A DNA stretch of 64,000 bases from Cepaea nemoralis (GCA_014155875.1 JACEFZ010001410.1:1-64000); one strand, 5' to 3'; positions 11,170 through 22,654 are shown, counted from the stretch's first letter. The notes: a model not told the origin generated them from the sequence alone. Numbers and translations are program-made.

Positions 11170-11620
11170 TATATTATGCATAAATAATATGTCAAGTTAG
11201 GCCTTGCCACCCGGATGCAATGACATATGGTACAACGTTGTCAGATTAAAAACAAACAAGCCACAGTAATAGAAGGCAAATAATACACAATTGGCGGCCA
11301 TTTTAAATTGTTAATTAGGTCACCGCACATCCTATCGAAAAATAAATATGTCAAGTTAGGCCTCGCCACCCCGGACGCAATGATATATGGCACTAAGTTT
11401 TCCGCTTAAAAATAAACAAGCCACAGTAATAGAAGGCAGAATTTCTCAGCTTCCAATTTAATTAGCCACGATAAACAAGCCACAAATATTAATTGTTAAT
11501 TAGATCACCACCCATCCTATCGAAAAATAAATAATATGTCAAGTTAGGCCTTGTCACCCGGGACGCAATGATATATGGCACTACGTTGTCCGTTTAAAAA
11601 TAAACAAGCCACAGTAATAG
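11170..11620 (-). repeat. 163-bp tandem repeat, right arm (inverted)
   Basis: Three units in inverted orientation relative to 5,943-6,520, each with gtcaagttaggcct(t/c)g, a ccgga(c/t)gcaatgatatatgg block, aacaagccacagtaatagaa and, in the first, ggcggccattttaaattg. They are more diverged than the left-arm units. Confidence 0.8.
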
Positions 11621-11969
11621 AAGGCAGAATTTCTCAGCTTCCAATTTAATTAGCCGTGATAAAATCTCCCTTATCTCTTAGGTCATCATTACACTTCCTG
11701 GTATTAAATTACGTCACCAAATAATTCATAACTCCGCTTAGAATTAACGTTCACTCTTCATCGTGATACCGTTGGATTCATCTTGTCAAGCTGTATCCAT
11801 CTGTTATGATTTCATAAGTAAAAACCCAATTTTTAAATATTGACAAAATTGCTAGTATTAAAAAGCTATGATTATTTCAACCAATCACTGTGCACAAAAT
11901 ATTAGATGGACCTTGTCAGCGAAACCCCAGATGACGTCTGTTATTGTCACATGATGTTTGATTGATTGA

Positions 11970-12145
11970 TTAATTTAGGAACCGACATCACAGCATTCGG
12001 GACATTCCCATAAGCGCTCCGTCCCCATCCTCAGCAGCCAGCGAAGACTTCCAACACTAATAGTTCCTGTAGCAATCTGATTATATGTCCGTCTCACCTT
12101 TCCTCTGAGCGTAGAGCGTCGGCCAGATCCTCTCGCCACACCTTG
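11970..12145 (-). repeat. Interspersed repeat, relative at 49,179-49,394
   Basis: Both copies share, on plus, cattc-g-c-ttcccataagcgctc(c/t)g-tcccc-tcctcagca and a following ccaacactaatagttcctgta-like segment. Translating minus gives a shared R-(W/D)-L-L-R-(M/R)-G-(T/S)-E-(R/H)-L-W pattern, so it may be an old coding remnant. I do not recognise a family. Confidence 0.45.
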
Positions 12146-13059
12146 ATATTTGAATGAATGAATGACATTGGAAGCCTGAATGGTCTTTACAGAAGCCATG
12201 TTTGATGATGCAATGGAAAAGTCCGGGGTGACGCCGTAAATAACTTCTAGTTCATGCAGGGTATTGGTATTTTATTGTGATATAATAGACAGTATAGACC
12301 TGGTGTCAGGTCTTAGTCAGATATGACTGAGCTACCGTATAACAGTAGACGGTACTTCCTGCTTTCTGTTAGCGCCGAACGTTGAGCGGCGCTTACCAAA
12401 CCCGACACCCCACATTGTGCCAACGGCTTTGGGTGGAAAAGCACAATGGTAAGGGTACAACCCTTACCCTGATGCAAGGAAATGCAATCTAAAGACAAAA
12501 TGTCATGGCAGGGCAGACCAGGCCCTACGCCTTGGTTGGCGGCTGATCTAGGATTGAGGCTCCGACAGGCGGACAGTTAGAGCATTGCTTTGCTGATCCA
12601 GCAGCTTCTGCAGCTTGTCTTGTTCCAGATGTAGAGGTGTTACCTTTCCTCTGGAGTGAACTAGGCAGGTCGAGAGAGGGATCATGCTGCATGGGCAACA
12701 CATGATCTCTATATTTTAGCCCAGGCTTTGTGCTATGGAGAGGCAATAACTCCATCCCTGGTCTTAACTCGTCTCGGAATCAAAAGCGAGAGGCAACTGT
12801 TACAGGTTATAAGTCCCTGTCAATTGGCATAGATATGGGGTGCCACGCGTTGCCTCTGACGGTGGGAGACACCTACAGGTGTCACTGATAAAATACTGCC
12901 CGCCTCAAGCTGGACAGCCCCCGGCCAATTTGGTGCTGATCCGCCACAGCCTGCCTGCTTCAATGGGTGTTTGGGGCTAGGACAAAATCTGAATCGCAGG
13001 CTGTAAAACCAATGCACCTGGTACAAATAAAAAGAAAAATAGAAAATTCCTCAAGCTAC

Positions 13060-16000
13060 AGCTTGTAACCTGGAACGTGAGAACCATGTGTCCAGGATTT
13101 TCCACTGACTTGACCAGTATTGACGATGTGAGAAAAACGGCTGTAATTGATGCTGAACTCAATCATCTTAACATTGATATTGCTGGCCTGCAGGAGACTT
13201 GCCTCGCTGAGGAAGGGTCACTCAGGGAGAACAATTACACCTATTTTTGGAAGGGTAGAGGGCAGGCAGAAAAAAGGCAACATGATGTGGGCTTTGCAGT
13301 GAAGAATTCGCTACTGGGAATGATTGAAATTCCAGCAGGAGGAAATGAAAGACTATTATCCCTGCACTTGGCAACCTCTTGTGGTTTTGCCACCATTATT
13401 ACTGCATATGCACCGACACTCGATTCATCTTATGATGTGAAGGATTCGTTCTATGAGGAGTTAGACTCCGTGATCAAGGCAGTTCCAAAATCTGACTACA
13501 TTTATATGCTCTGTGATTTCAATGCTCTTGTGGGCAAGGACTCGAGTTCATGGTCAGTGTGCCTTGGAAAATACAACATCGGTCGCATGAATTAAAATGG
13601 GCAAAGGCTGCTGAAGCATTGCACCAGAAATGACCTATGTATTACAAACTCCTGTTTTTAAAACAAAAGAGATTCATAAAGTCACATGGAAACATCCAAG
13701 ATCCGGCCATTGGCACCAGCTGGACTTCATCACATGGAGACAACATCTGAACCATATATCATTGACTCGAAGTTACCACAGTGCTGACTGTGATACGGAT
13801 CATTCTTTGGTTGTTGCAAGGGTTAGACTGAGACCAAAGAGAATCTACACAGCTAAACACAAATCTAGCCCCAGGATTAATATTATTAACACTCACGATC
13901 ATGAAAAGTGCTTTCAGTTTCAACAGCAACTTGAAGACGCTTTCACTGATCTCCTTCTTCAGCGTTCCGAGCCATTGAGGTTCTTTGCTGCAGATACAAT
14001 CCGTCTCCATTCGTCCTCTCTGGGGTCAACTTAAGGAAACTCTTTATAAAACTGCCGTAGGGGTTTACGGCACTGTGGATCATAAGAGGCAGGACTGGTT
14101 TGCGGCAAACAGCCAGACTCTAGCCCTTGATTGATAAGAAGAAGATAGCTCTTTTGAGAAACAAGGAAAGACCAATGCGTAACACTCTGAGTGAGCTAAA
14201 GCAAGCTAGGAAGGATGTGCAAAAGGCTGCCAGGCAGTGTGCAAATGATTATTGGATCAATATTGAGTCCATTCAAATCGCAAGTGATAAGGGAAATATA
14301 AGAAGCATGTATGAAGGAATAAAGAAAGCCTGTGGTCCAGTGATCAAAAGAAGTGCACCATTGAAAACCTTGACTGGAGAAATCATAACTGATAAGAAAC
14401 AGCAGATGGACAGATAGGTAGAGCACTATTTGGAGCTTTACTCAAGTGAGACCAAACTAGTGGATGATGCCCTCAACGCCATAGAGGCTCTACCAACTCT
14501 TGACCACCTGGACACACTTCCCACCATAACAGAAGTTAAGTGTGCTATAAATGAACTTGCATCTGGCAAGGCTCCAGGTAAGGATGGGATTCCAATAGAG
14601 GTTATCAGGAGTGGGCAAGACACACTCACTCTACAGATCCACCAGCTAATAGAGCTATGCTGGCGAGAAGGACAAGTCCCACAGGATTTCAAAGATTCAA
14701 GCATCATAACACTGTACAAGAACAAGGGTGATCGGAGCGACTGCAACAACTATAGGGGTATCTCACTTCTGTGTATTGTTGGAAAAGTATTTGCCAGAAT
14801 TGTTCTGCGCAGACTTCAAGTCCTAGGAGATCAAGTCTACCCTGAATCACAGTGTGGCTTTCGGCAGAATCGGTCTACCATTGATATGATATTCTCATTG
14901 TGACAAATGCAAGAAAATGCCGTGAACAGAATCAACCACTGATTATTGCCTTCATCGACCTCACAAAGGCATTTAATTTGGTCATTCGTGAGGGCCTGTT
15001 CAAGGCACTAAAGAAGATTGGCTGCTCACCAACTCTTCTGTCCATTGTGGAATCGTTCCACACAGGCATGAAGGGTATAATCAAGTTTGATGGTGCAACT
15101 TCTGAAGAGTTTGAAATCAAGAGTGGAGTTAAGCAAGGTTGTGTACTGGCTCCCACCCTCTTTGGAATATACTTTTCACTTCTACTGAAATATGCCTTTC
15201 GTGATCAGGATGGTGGTATATACATTCACTCACGCTCAGATGGCGGCCTCTACAATGCTCAGAGATTGAAGGCCAAGACCAAAATTAGGAGGGTACTGAT
15301 TAGGGAGTTGCTTTTTGCAGATGATGCTTCAGTTACGACCTACTCTGAGGAAGAATTGCAATGTCTACTATCTGCATTCTCCAATGCTTGTTCTGAATTA
15401 ACAATTAGCAAAAAGAAGACACAGATTATGTCACAAGGTGCACACGGGCTACCATCAATCTTTATTGACGACACCAAGCCAGAGATGGTAGACCATTTTA
15501 CATATCTAGGATCAGTGGTAAATAGCAAATTATCCCTAGATCAGGAAATCAACATCCGGATTGGTAAGGCAGCAACAACAATGAACAGGTTAAAAAAAAG
15601 TCTGGGAGAACAGGAAGCTTACTGCCAAAACAAAAGTCCTTGTCTATCAAGCCTGTGCCCTTAGTACTCTTCTTTATGGCAGTGAAACCTGGACAGCTTA
15701 CTCACACCAAGAGAAACGTTTAAACAGCTTTCATATGCGGTGTCTGCGAAGAATTCTTGATATTAAGTGGCAAGACAAAATCACAAATACTGAAGTATTG
15801 GAAAGATCATTGTGTGACAGTTTATTTCATGCTCAGTCTTCGTAGACTTAGATGGATAGGACATCTTAGGAGGATGGATGATGGTAGAATACCAAAGGAC
15901 ATTTTTTTGGTGAATTACAGATGGGTAAGAGATCTCAGGGTCGGCCTCTACTACGATACAAAGATGTGTAAGTGGGACATGATTGATAATGCACATTGGG

Positions 16001-16083
16001 AGCAAGTTGCCGCTGAACGTGTTGCATGGAGGGCAAACATCAGAAATGGAATAAAGACAAAGGAGAAAATTATTGCAGACTAG
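13060..16083 (+). pseudogene. LINE A polyprotein pseudogene (endonuclease + RT)
   Basis: Fragments in order are 13,077-13,595 (endonuclease N-part; T-W-N-V-R-T, L-Q-E-T), 13,630-14,034 (endonuclease C-part with D-T-D-H-S-L), 14,127-14,417, 14,430-14,903 (YRGISLL, CGFRQNRST), 14,900-15,664 (RT palm; VKQGC, FADDA) and 15,757-16,083 (R-R-L-R-W-I-G-H). Stops and frameshifts separate them. Examples are a TAA after GRMN at 13,593, a nonsense codon at 14,415, and a TGA at 14,901. Unlike copy 2 it keeps Asp in the endonuclease C-D-F-N-A motif. Confidence 0.9.
13951..14028 (-). mobile_element. Tiny LINE C 3'-end insertion inside LINE A copy 1
   Basis: About 78 bp matches, in reverse complement, the last coding bases of LINE C at about 22,275-22,350 (plus-strand landmarks here: cttcttcagcgttccgagcc, aggttctttgctgcagatac, ccgtctccattcgtc). 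It begins with the family's GAA-type tail (cttcttc). Against LINE A copy 2, roughly 36-40 bp of LINE A is replaced, so it is an insertion with a deletion rather than a clean target duplication. Confidence 0.75.
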
Positions 16084-16351
16084 CTGGCCCGGCTTCGCCC
16101 AGGCCCTGGCAGGGATCTATCTGTCTGTCTGTCTGTCTGTCTGCTTGTCTATCTGTCTGTCTGACCCGGCCCGGCTTCACCCAGTCCCTGGTGGGGAGCA
16201 TCTAATTTAATTCATATAAGTAGTCATATAAGCTCCCGTTCCCGACTGTCTGTCTGTCTGATGACCCAACTGTCTGTCTATCTATCTATCTGTCTGCCTG
16301 CCCGTCCGTCTCTCCCTCCATCTATCCCACCCTCTCTATCTATTGGGTCAG

Positions 16352-16426
<75 letters not shown>

Positions 16427-16650
16427 CATCTATCTAACCAAAGATATAGCAATGCTACTAAAAGTTATGTCCATTTATGTATTTTTTCTGATGTTAAGTC
16501 ATGTAATTTAAATATTAAATTTAGTAAGTAAATAGCTGGGGAAAAAAACTATGACAGTTGGTTGCACAGGAATGAAAAGAAGACGTGTAGAAAATTTCAT
16601 CTCAATCGGATGGACCGTTCGCGATCAATCTCTTATCTTACTGTCTTTCT
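16081..16650 (+). mobile_element. Non-autonomous repeat with internal TCTG/TCTA arrays
   Basis: Begins tagctggcccggcttcgccc, then TCTG repeats, a second ggcccggcttcacccagtcc module with atataagtagtcatataagc, a TCTA array at 16,352-16,437, and near its end gtagaaaatttcatctcaat. An inverted-orientation relative with the same order occupies 35,230-36,115. No coding content. The class (Helitron-like or other) cannot be decided from these two copies. Confidence 0.65.
16352..16437 (+). repeat. TCTA microsatellite
   Basis: About 21 tctatcta-type units with one tcca near the end. A reading frame through it (isoleucine/tyrosine/leucine/serine repeats) is an artefact. Confidence 0.95.
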
Positions 16651-16734
16651 AAATCTCTTTTCTTACTGTCTTCCTCAATCTCTTTGAATTTCCGGTTTGT
16701 TTTTCACTTTTCCTAATGTGGCCTCATATCTGTT

Positions 16735-17230
16735 TGTGGTATGGTGTCTTCATTATTGTGTGCCATGCCAATAAGCGTAGGAGATCATGGTTCGTCGTCT
16801 CGCATAATCCCCAGTCTTGGATCTGCTATATCGACTATGACTTGTCGGCCATTTGACTTTTTCTTCCCCTGCTCTCCTAAAATTTGGTCAGTTATCACTA
16901 AGTTTTATTACTCCTCAAAATGTGCTACAAAGTCTTGACTGTCTGTGTGTAGTTTCTCAGATCATTTCATGGTGGACTAAAGACCTGTTTCTTAAAGACT
17001 GCCTCACTTGTTTTTCTCTCTGTTCATGGTGTTTCTTACCTTTTCCTTGGAGACATTTTTAATGTCGTTAAATTTTTTTTCAGCATATTTGCTTATTGTC
17101 CATGTTTCACATTCATACAACAGTATACTGTTCAATATAGCATTTCAACACCCTTTCTCGCTGCAGTTGCGAGTTTTTGATTGACTCTTTCAGAACATAC
17201 ATACTCATTTTGGTTTGGCTAAGGATTTGA
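16735..17230 (-). pseudogene. LINE E-type C-terminal remnant
   Basis: Related to 9,010-9,560 and 47,925-48,118: on plus, tgtgtgccatgcc-ataagcgt, a gactgtctgtgtgtagtttc-like block, ctgttcatggt-tttctta, and catttcaacaccctttctcg match the corresponding phrases near 9,250-9,480. Many indels; no open frame of length. Confidence 0.6.
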
Positions 17231-17785
17231 ATAGCAAAAACACAAACAATAGATTGCATGATTTATTGCTTGGCATATTTTGCTGCATCTCATCAGGTAC
17301 ATACTACAAAAATCACACAACATAAAGTAACATAACTAGATAATCCCTTCAAGCTGAAATATACACATGTTTCCACAGTAATTTCAATTGTCTAGCACAG
17401 TGCTTTTAAACTGACTATCACGTCTTTTTGTTTGCACAAAACGTGGCCTATACAGATTAATCACCGGTCATGTGATTGATAGAGACAATGCATTTTGCTT
17501 ATTGTTTGACACACAAAATAGTCGCTTGTTAAAGGTTGCAGAAAAATCATGATTAATCTACCTAGGCCAGTTTTGTGCAAACAAAAAGACATGATAGTCA
17601 GTTTAAAACTACAGTGGTAGACAATTGAAATTACTGTTCAAACATATGTATATTTCAGCTTGAAGGATTTATCTAGTTATTTTACTTTATATTTTGTGAT
17701 TTCTGCAGTATATACCTGGTGAGATGCAGTGAAATATGCTAGGCAATAAATTGCGCAATCTATTGTTTGTGTCTTTATTATTCAA
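17228..17785. mobile_element. Foldback element with arms of about 230 bp
   Basis: The left arm (about 17,228-17,455) and right arm (about 17,555-17,785) are inverted copies. Both contain, read inward, tttgaata, cacaaacaatagattg, gcatctca-caggta, taactagata, ttcaagctgaaatatac, taatttcaattgtcta and cttttaaactgactatca. The loop is about 100 bp. No ORF is seen. It is a MITE or foldback insertion in or beside the LINE E remnant. Confidence 0.8.
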
Positions 17786-18144
17786 ATTCACTATGGGAAA
17801 ACATTGTTTTGGTTCTCTAAGGGTTTTCAGCATTCTTCCATAAGAACACATTTTTTGTCGCTTCAATAGTTATTTTTTGGTTCATTTACTAATTGTCCAC
17901 ATGCAAAAGTTCTTTAAAATCTAAAGACAGGATTTACATATATATTCACAAGATTGCTAGACAACATGCAAATTAGTTACCAATAAGTAAATTTTTGAAC
18001 CTGTCAGCTCCAAATAATGACAGGGCCTTGCTGCAGGGGCAAAGTACTTAGATGCATGGCCAACTCGACACCCCTGTGGTCTACAACTGATATTTCTGTG
18101 AAATTACAGGATATATTATATAAGATGTCAGTTTGTAACCATCA

Positions 18145-18440
18145 CTAGGCAGGCAGAGAGATGGATTATGCTGCATGGGCAGCACATGGTCTCTACAATT
18201 CAGACCTGGCTTTGTGCTATGGAAAGGTATAATGCCCTTTTTGAAGTACAAAGCCAGGGCTAAATTGTAGAGACCATGTGTTCTCCATGCAGCATGATCC
18301 CTCTCTCTGCCTACCTAGTTTACCCCAGAGGAAAGGTAACACCAATATAGCTGGAACAAAACAACCTGCAGAAGCTGCCGAATCAGTAATGCAACGCTCC
18401 AACTGTCTGCATGTTAGAACTTCGATCTAGACCAGTTGCC
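18145..18440. repeat. Head-to-head pair of LINE A 5'-UTR fragments (hairpin)
   Basis: The plus-strand part (about 18,145-18,235) and the minus-strand part (about 18,236-18,440) both match LINE A 5' UTR (compare 12,560-12,750 and 39,130-39,290). Landmarks are gatcatgctgcatgggcaac, catggtctct and ggctttgtgctatgga. They meet at about 18,235 and form an inverted repeat of roughly 85 bp per arm. The minus part extends further, to the cagaagctgc-ga-tcag block. Confidence 0.8.
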
Positions 18441-19260
18441 AAATTGTCAGAATAATTTATATGGCATTTTTTGTGCCCTTCCCCTCTACATATCTAGTGT
18501 TCATCACTAATTTCTGGTCTATCTTGTTTCTGATCTTCACATGATGATTCTCAATAAGTAACATGATTCAGAAGACTTACTGCGCAATGATCTTCACATC
18601 TAAATTAGATGGTTACTTTGGCAGGCTATAAATCATCCAGTGCTTCACCGGCTTGCGCAGGCCACCATGCCTCTTCATAAACTGCAATCTCCTCTGGCAT
18701 GGATCAATTCATGTGTTGACTCCGTTCCATGACATGACACAAGACTGTTAAGGATTTTCACACGCTGTCTTCCTATATCTCTCTTTCCACAAATCTTTCC
18801 GGTTGTTACATTTCTAGTGTTTTTCTTCTCATATTCTGGCCAAAAGATGATTTATTCGTTCTGATGTTTGTATTAAATTGTCTTTGCGACTTAGCCTCCC
18901 TCAAAATAACCCAGCTTGCTCATTTTGGCTGTCCAAAAGCTTTAAATATGCATTTCAATAGGTCATCAGAAATGCACCCACCTTTACAACTGCCATTTCA
19001 CTGTGGCATTTTGTTTGTCACATTTTAACATCTATGTCGTTCATTATGACATCTTGTCTGTCCTTAAAAACATTACAGATGAAAGCTTTATTAAGGCTAA
19101 TCTGTGGCATATTTTTCTATAGATCTTATTATATCGTTAAATATTTAAGGATCCTTTTTCACACACCTTGAGGAATGGGGCATATGGTGCTAGCCACATA
19201 TTCTTATAGACCAATCAGCACTCGAGGGGTGATGGTGGTCAATATCATGAATGCTGCCTT
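18441..19260. repeat. Diverged duplicate of 23,090-23,400
   Basis: Shared phrases in the same order are tttgtgccctt-cc, tgttcatc-ct-attt, atcttgtttct, atgattctca-taa, gcaatgatcttca-atctaaa, ggtcat-a-ac, and gtgacatcttgtctgtc (18,480-19,060 against 23,110-23,370). No gene is recognisable. LINE C and its insertions lie between the two copies. Confidence 0.55.
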
Positions 19261-19324
19261 TACATCCTAAGACTTTCTGGTATTCAGCTTAGGCTAGACT
19301 GACCTTGGAGCCCAGATCAATTTA

Positions 19325-19402
19325 CAAATCCACCTTGATGGGAATTCGAACCCATGACCACTTGGCAGGCAGGCAAGAGTGCTAGCCACTACACTACTGC
19401 AG
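19325..19402 (-). pseudogene. tRNA-derived SINE head (tRNA-Gly-like)
   Basis: On minus: gagctgcagtagtgtagtgg (A-box-like), an anticodon arm around cttgcctgcctgccaag, and catgggttcgaattcc (B-box). Continuing 3' of it on minus, caccttgatggg-type sequence runs into non-tRNA body. The acceptor stem does not close, so it is SINE-derived and not a working tRNA. Confidence 0.65.
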
Positions 19403-19442
19403 CTCTTAACTCATTATATAGGAAAGCGTTGACCAAACTTGG

Positions 19443-20957
19443 TTGAACATCAAGAATACAATTCAATCTACCACAGAAGAATGTCTAGGTGTGTTAAACA
19501 CGCATAGAAAGAACAGATGGTTCAATCAAAAATGTGAAGAAGCAGTCATTAGGAAAAAGAATGCCAGACATTTATGGTTAAATGACATCAACAACATCCA
19601 AAAGGAAGAGCAATATAGAAATGAATGTAAAGAGACTACAAAAATAGTCTGACAGCAGAAGCGAGAATATATGAGTAATATAATCAAAGATATGGAAACT
19701 AATCACCAGAAAAACGAATCCAGAAAGTTTTTTAAAGAACTGAAGTCAATGAAACAAGGGCAACCAACACAAGACATATGGTTTAAAAGAAAAAAATGGG
19801 AATATGATAAATACCAATGAGGAAATGTGCAACACATGGAAAGAATATTTTGTTGAATTACTAAATTGTGAAGCTCCAAGTACATCTAAAGCTATACAAA
19901 CTAATAATAAAAATCTGGAGGACAGAAGAATTACCCCATGACTGGAAAGAGTCATTATTGATACCTATCTTTAAGAAAGGAGACAAGTTCCAATGTGAAA
20001 ATTATAGAGGAATATCACTTGTCCACAAGCTATAAGATACTATCCGCAGTATTACTAAATAGACTAAAACCATATTCAGAAGACATATTAGGTGACTACC
20101 AGGTGGGTTTAAGACAAAACAGATCAACAATAGATCAGATATTCATCTTACGACAAATAGCCGAGAAAAATTGGGAATATAAAAGAGATCTCCATAACAT
20201 TTTTGTGGATTTTAAAAAAGCTTACGATAGTGTCCATAGGAATAGTCTATGGAATGCTATGCGGGAATTTGGAATATCAAGGAAGTTAATCAACATGACC
20301 AGACTATGCATTGAATATACCTATAATATAGTAACATATAAAGGCAGGAAATCAGACCCTTTCCAAATAACATCTGGCTTGAAACAAGGTGATGCACTAT
20401 CGCCGCTTCTCCTCATTCTGGCTCTAGAAAAAGTTGTAAGGAAGATAAAGGAGGAATGTAATATTGGAGGAACATCCAGACTGCTTGGTTATGCAGATGA
20501 TATAGATATTATAGGGGAAAATGAACAAAAGACATTGGAAATATTGACTCACTTAAAAGGAAAAGCCCAACAGATGGGGCTGGTTATCAACCAAGAAAAG
20601 ACAGAATATATGGTAATTTCAAGAGAAGGAATGGCTAAAAACTCTGACCACATACAAGTAGATAATATGACCATTAAAAGAACGGAAACATACAAATACC
20701 TGGGTACAATCTTCAACTGCTCCAACATCATAAGGGAAGAAATAAAACTAGAATCAATTCTGGAAATAAGATATACTATGCACTACAACATCTACTAAAT
20801 TCAAATGCGCTATCTCGTAACACCTAAATCACAATACACAAAACACTGATCAGACCAGTTGTGCTGTATGGCTCTGAAACCTGGAGTACAACGAAAGGAG
20901 ACGAAGCCTTGTTACAAACCTTTGAGAACAAAGTTTTAAGACGCATCTGTGGACCCA
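19443..20957 (+). pseudogene. LINE C RT region, interrupted
   Basis: Degraded LINE polyprotein. 19,443-19,800 gives a basic pre-RT segment (R-W-F-N-x-K-C-E-E-A). 19,925-20,800 gives RT: D-W-K-x-S-L-L-I-P-x-F-K-K-G-D with frame breaks, N-R-S-T-I-D-Q-I-F, the F-V-D-F-K-K-A-Y-D-S-V motif, S-G-L-K-Q-G-D-A-L-S-P, and the catalytic Y-A-D-D at about 20,490. From 20,861 L-Y-G-S-E-T-W-S leads to the break at 20,957. The sequence resumes at 22,004 after the LINE B insertion. Stops, frameshifts and an internal deletion near 19,915 show it is dead. Confidence 0.85.
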
Positions 20958-20962
20958 TTAGG

Positions 20963-22003
20963 TTTATAAAAAGCACTTATAGAACCAAATGGGAATCAGA
21001 GCATCCAGGCCACAAGAAGGATGATGCATATTACAAACTCGACCGAAGAGAACAAGTAGCAATCTTCAGACTCTGCACAGGACATAACAGGCTGAAATAC
21101 CACTTGTTCAATAAACTAAAGATAGAGGATACAGATGAATGTAATTGTGGAACTGGTAAAATGACAGCTAAACATTTGCTGCAGGAGTGCCCAACATATG
21201 CAGAACAGAGAAAGATATTTTGGCCCACACCTGGAGATATCAAAAGCTCAAGTTCACTGCAACTTACTTTAACTACATTCATGTTGACATTTAAAGGTGC
21301 ATGAAGAAGTATTTAGACTTCCGCACTTCATACCACAGGCATGTCGGTTACAAAAAGCGGCCCAGAGGCATGAAATGGATTATTGCTTGGATAGCAAATC
21401 CATTACGCGGAAAGTCCGAATCAAAAGCTCAGTGTGTGGGCTTCAAAAAAAAAAAGGTGGAAAAAGTGTCCTAGTGGCACGAAATGGAATATTGCTTGGA
21501 TAGCAAATCCATTACGTGGAAAGTCCGAATCGAAAGCTCACTGTGTGGATGTCATCTGCAGACTGCATTCTTCTGGTCTCCGGAAGAACAGCCTATGGTG
21601 AACGGAACGCCCAATATACGGAAGTGAGGCTAAGCAGCCATGTGCAGGACGTGACGATTCCTTGGGTGAGCCCAGTACCAGAGCGCTGTGTCGGCTCTGC
21701 AAGTATGGAAGCCTCCTTGGATGGCGGGGAATGCCCATGGTCTGCCCCTGCCTTCCCTTGAGGGCCGACCAGGATGTCTTTGGCTGTTCTGTATGGGCCA
21801 GCTGGGATGGGGGATAACACCACAACAGTGAGAGCCAAACGTCCTAAGAAACCCCCGGGAAGGTTAACCTGGTCAACAAATGCCCGCAGAGGTTGGATGT
21901 GTGGCCTAACGGCGCAAGAACGCAGCTCTGCTGTAAACAGGCACAACGCAATCACGTCCGAAAAAAGAAACTCCAGATGAATGCAGAAGAAGAAGAAGAA
22001 GAA
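20963..22003 (+). mobile_element. LINE B, 5'-truncated copy inserted in LINE C
   Basis: Flanked by 12-bp direct repeats ggacccattagg (20,951-20,962 and 22,004-22,015), which interrupt the LINE C reading frame. The first about 345 bp encode the C-terminus of a polyprotein (R-L-C-T-G-H-N-R-L, C-N-C-G, T-A-K-H-L-L-Q-E-C-P), like the end of LINE I at 27,600-28,036. A long 3' UTR follows: two copies of an about 100-bp unit with ggatagcaaatccattac, then the landmarks of the LINE B family. It ends ctccagatgaatgcagaag with a GAA run, in LINE orientation. Confidence 0.85.
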
Positions 22004-22370
22004 GGACCCATTAGGGATACACAAAGTGGAGAGTGGAAAAGAAGAAGTAACAAAGACATTTATGATCTGTTTAAGTCCCCGCTAATCACTGGTATCATGA
22101 AGGCTAATAGACTACAATGGCTGGGGCACATAGAAAGAATGGAAGACAATAGGGAAACAAAACTTGCTTACACTCAGGAAATAAATGACCGTAGACCCCG
22201 AGGTAGACCAAGAAGACGGTGGAGAGATAATATATGCACAGACCTACAAGCACTTGGAATCAACGACTGGCAAGAGAAGGTCAACCAGAGAGACGAATGG
22301 AGACGGATTGTATCTGCAGCTAAGAACCTCAATGGCTCGGAACGCTGAAGAAGAAGAAGATATAATGAAA
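22004..22370 (+). pseudogene. LINE C C-terminus and GAA tail
   Basis: Continuation of LINE C after the inserted LINE B. It encodes R-D-T-Q-S-G-E-W, R-L-Q-W-L-G-H-I-E-R-M-E-D, R-P-R-G-R-P-R-R-R-W and W-R-R-I-V-S-A-A-K-N, the usual end of this RT class, and stops at 22,346-22,348. The 3' end is ctcggaacgctgaagaagaa then gaagat, a GAA-type tail. Confidence 0.85.
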
Positions 22371-22654
22371 ACAAACTGGGGGACAGTATACATCACCTTT
22401 TTTTATTCACTCATATGTTCCTGATAAAATTGATTGTCAGTTTGTTCTTACAGCTACTGTTTGCTGTCAATAATGTCACATTGTATTCTCAAATATTTGC
22501 CACCAGTATTTAACTGTTGTAAATGTTTTATCTCCTCACGTTTTAACTGTGTCGGCTCTGTGGCGGGGGTGGTTCATAATTCCGCATACAGAGCTTGAAA
22601 CACAGCTGTTGGTGATTTGACATCCAGATTGCCTTGTGTTGGTTTTCAAACAAT

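Larger units (their letters stand above)
5668..11862. mobile_element. Large inverted-repeat structure (possible giant foldback or TIR element)
   Basis: The left arm, about 5,668-8,285, and the right arm, about 10,158-11,862, are inverted copies. Outer ends match (left actagcaattctgg-caatatttac..., right its complement). They then share the ggataca/tagataca-gcttgacaaga block, the gtgacgtaatttaat-ccaggaagtg block and the 163-bp repeats. Inner ends match near 8,240-8,285 and 10,158-10,200 (gttacccca-cccg / cggggtgggg). The left arm is about 0.9 kb longer, partly from insertions. No transposase ORF is seen. Just outside, a unit containing tttcaacca-cgctgtgcac is present on both sides in direct orientation (5,363 and 11,870). 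Confidence 0.65.
12304..16083 (+). mobile_element. LINE A, copy 1 (degraded)
   Basis: Starts with tgtcaggtcttagtcagata like the intact copy at 38,845 and follows it throughout: about 0.77 kb of 5' untranslated region, endonuclease, RT and the C-terminal region. The 3' end stops at gcagac (16,080), where a different repeat begins, so the zinc-finger end and 3' UTR are missing. It is several percent diverged from copy 2. I see no clean target duplication. Confidence 0.9.

Noticed and set aside
16343..16531. Reading frames over TCTA arrays (also 36,725-36,981)
   Set aside because: Translations of microsatellites, open in several frames.
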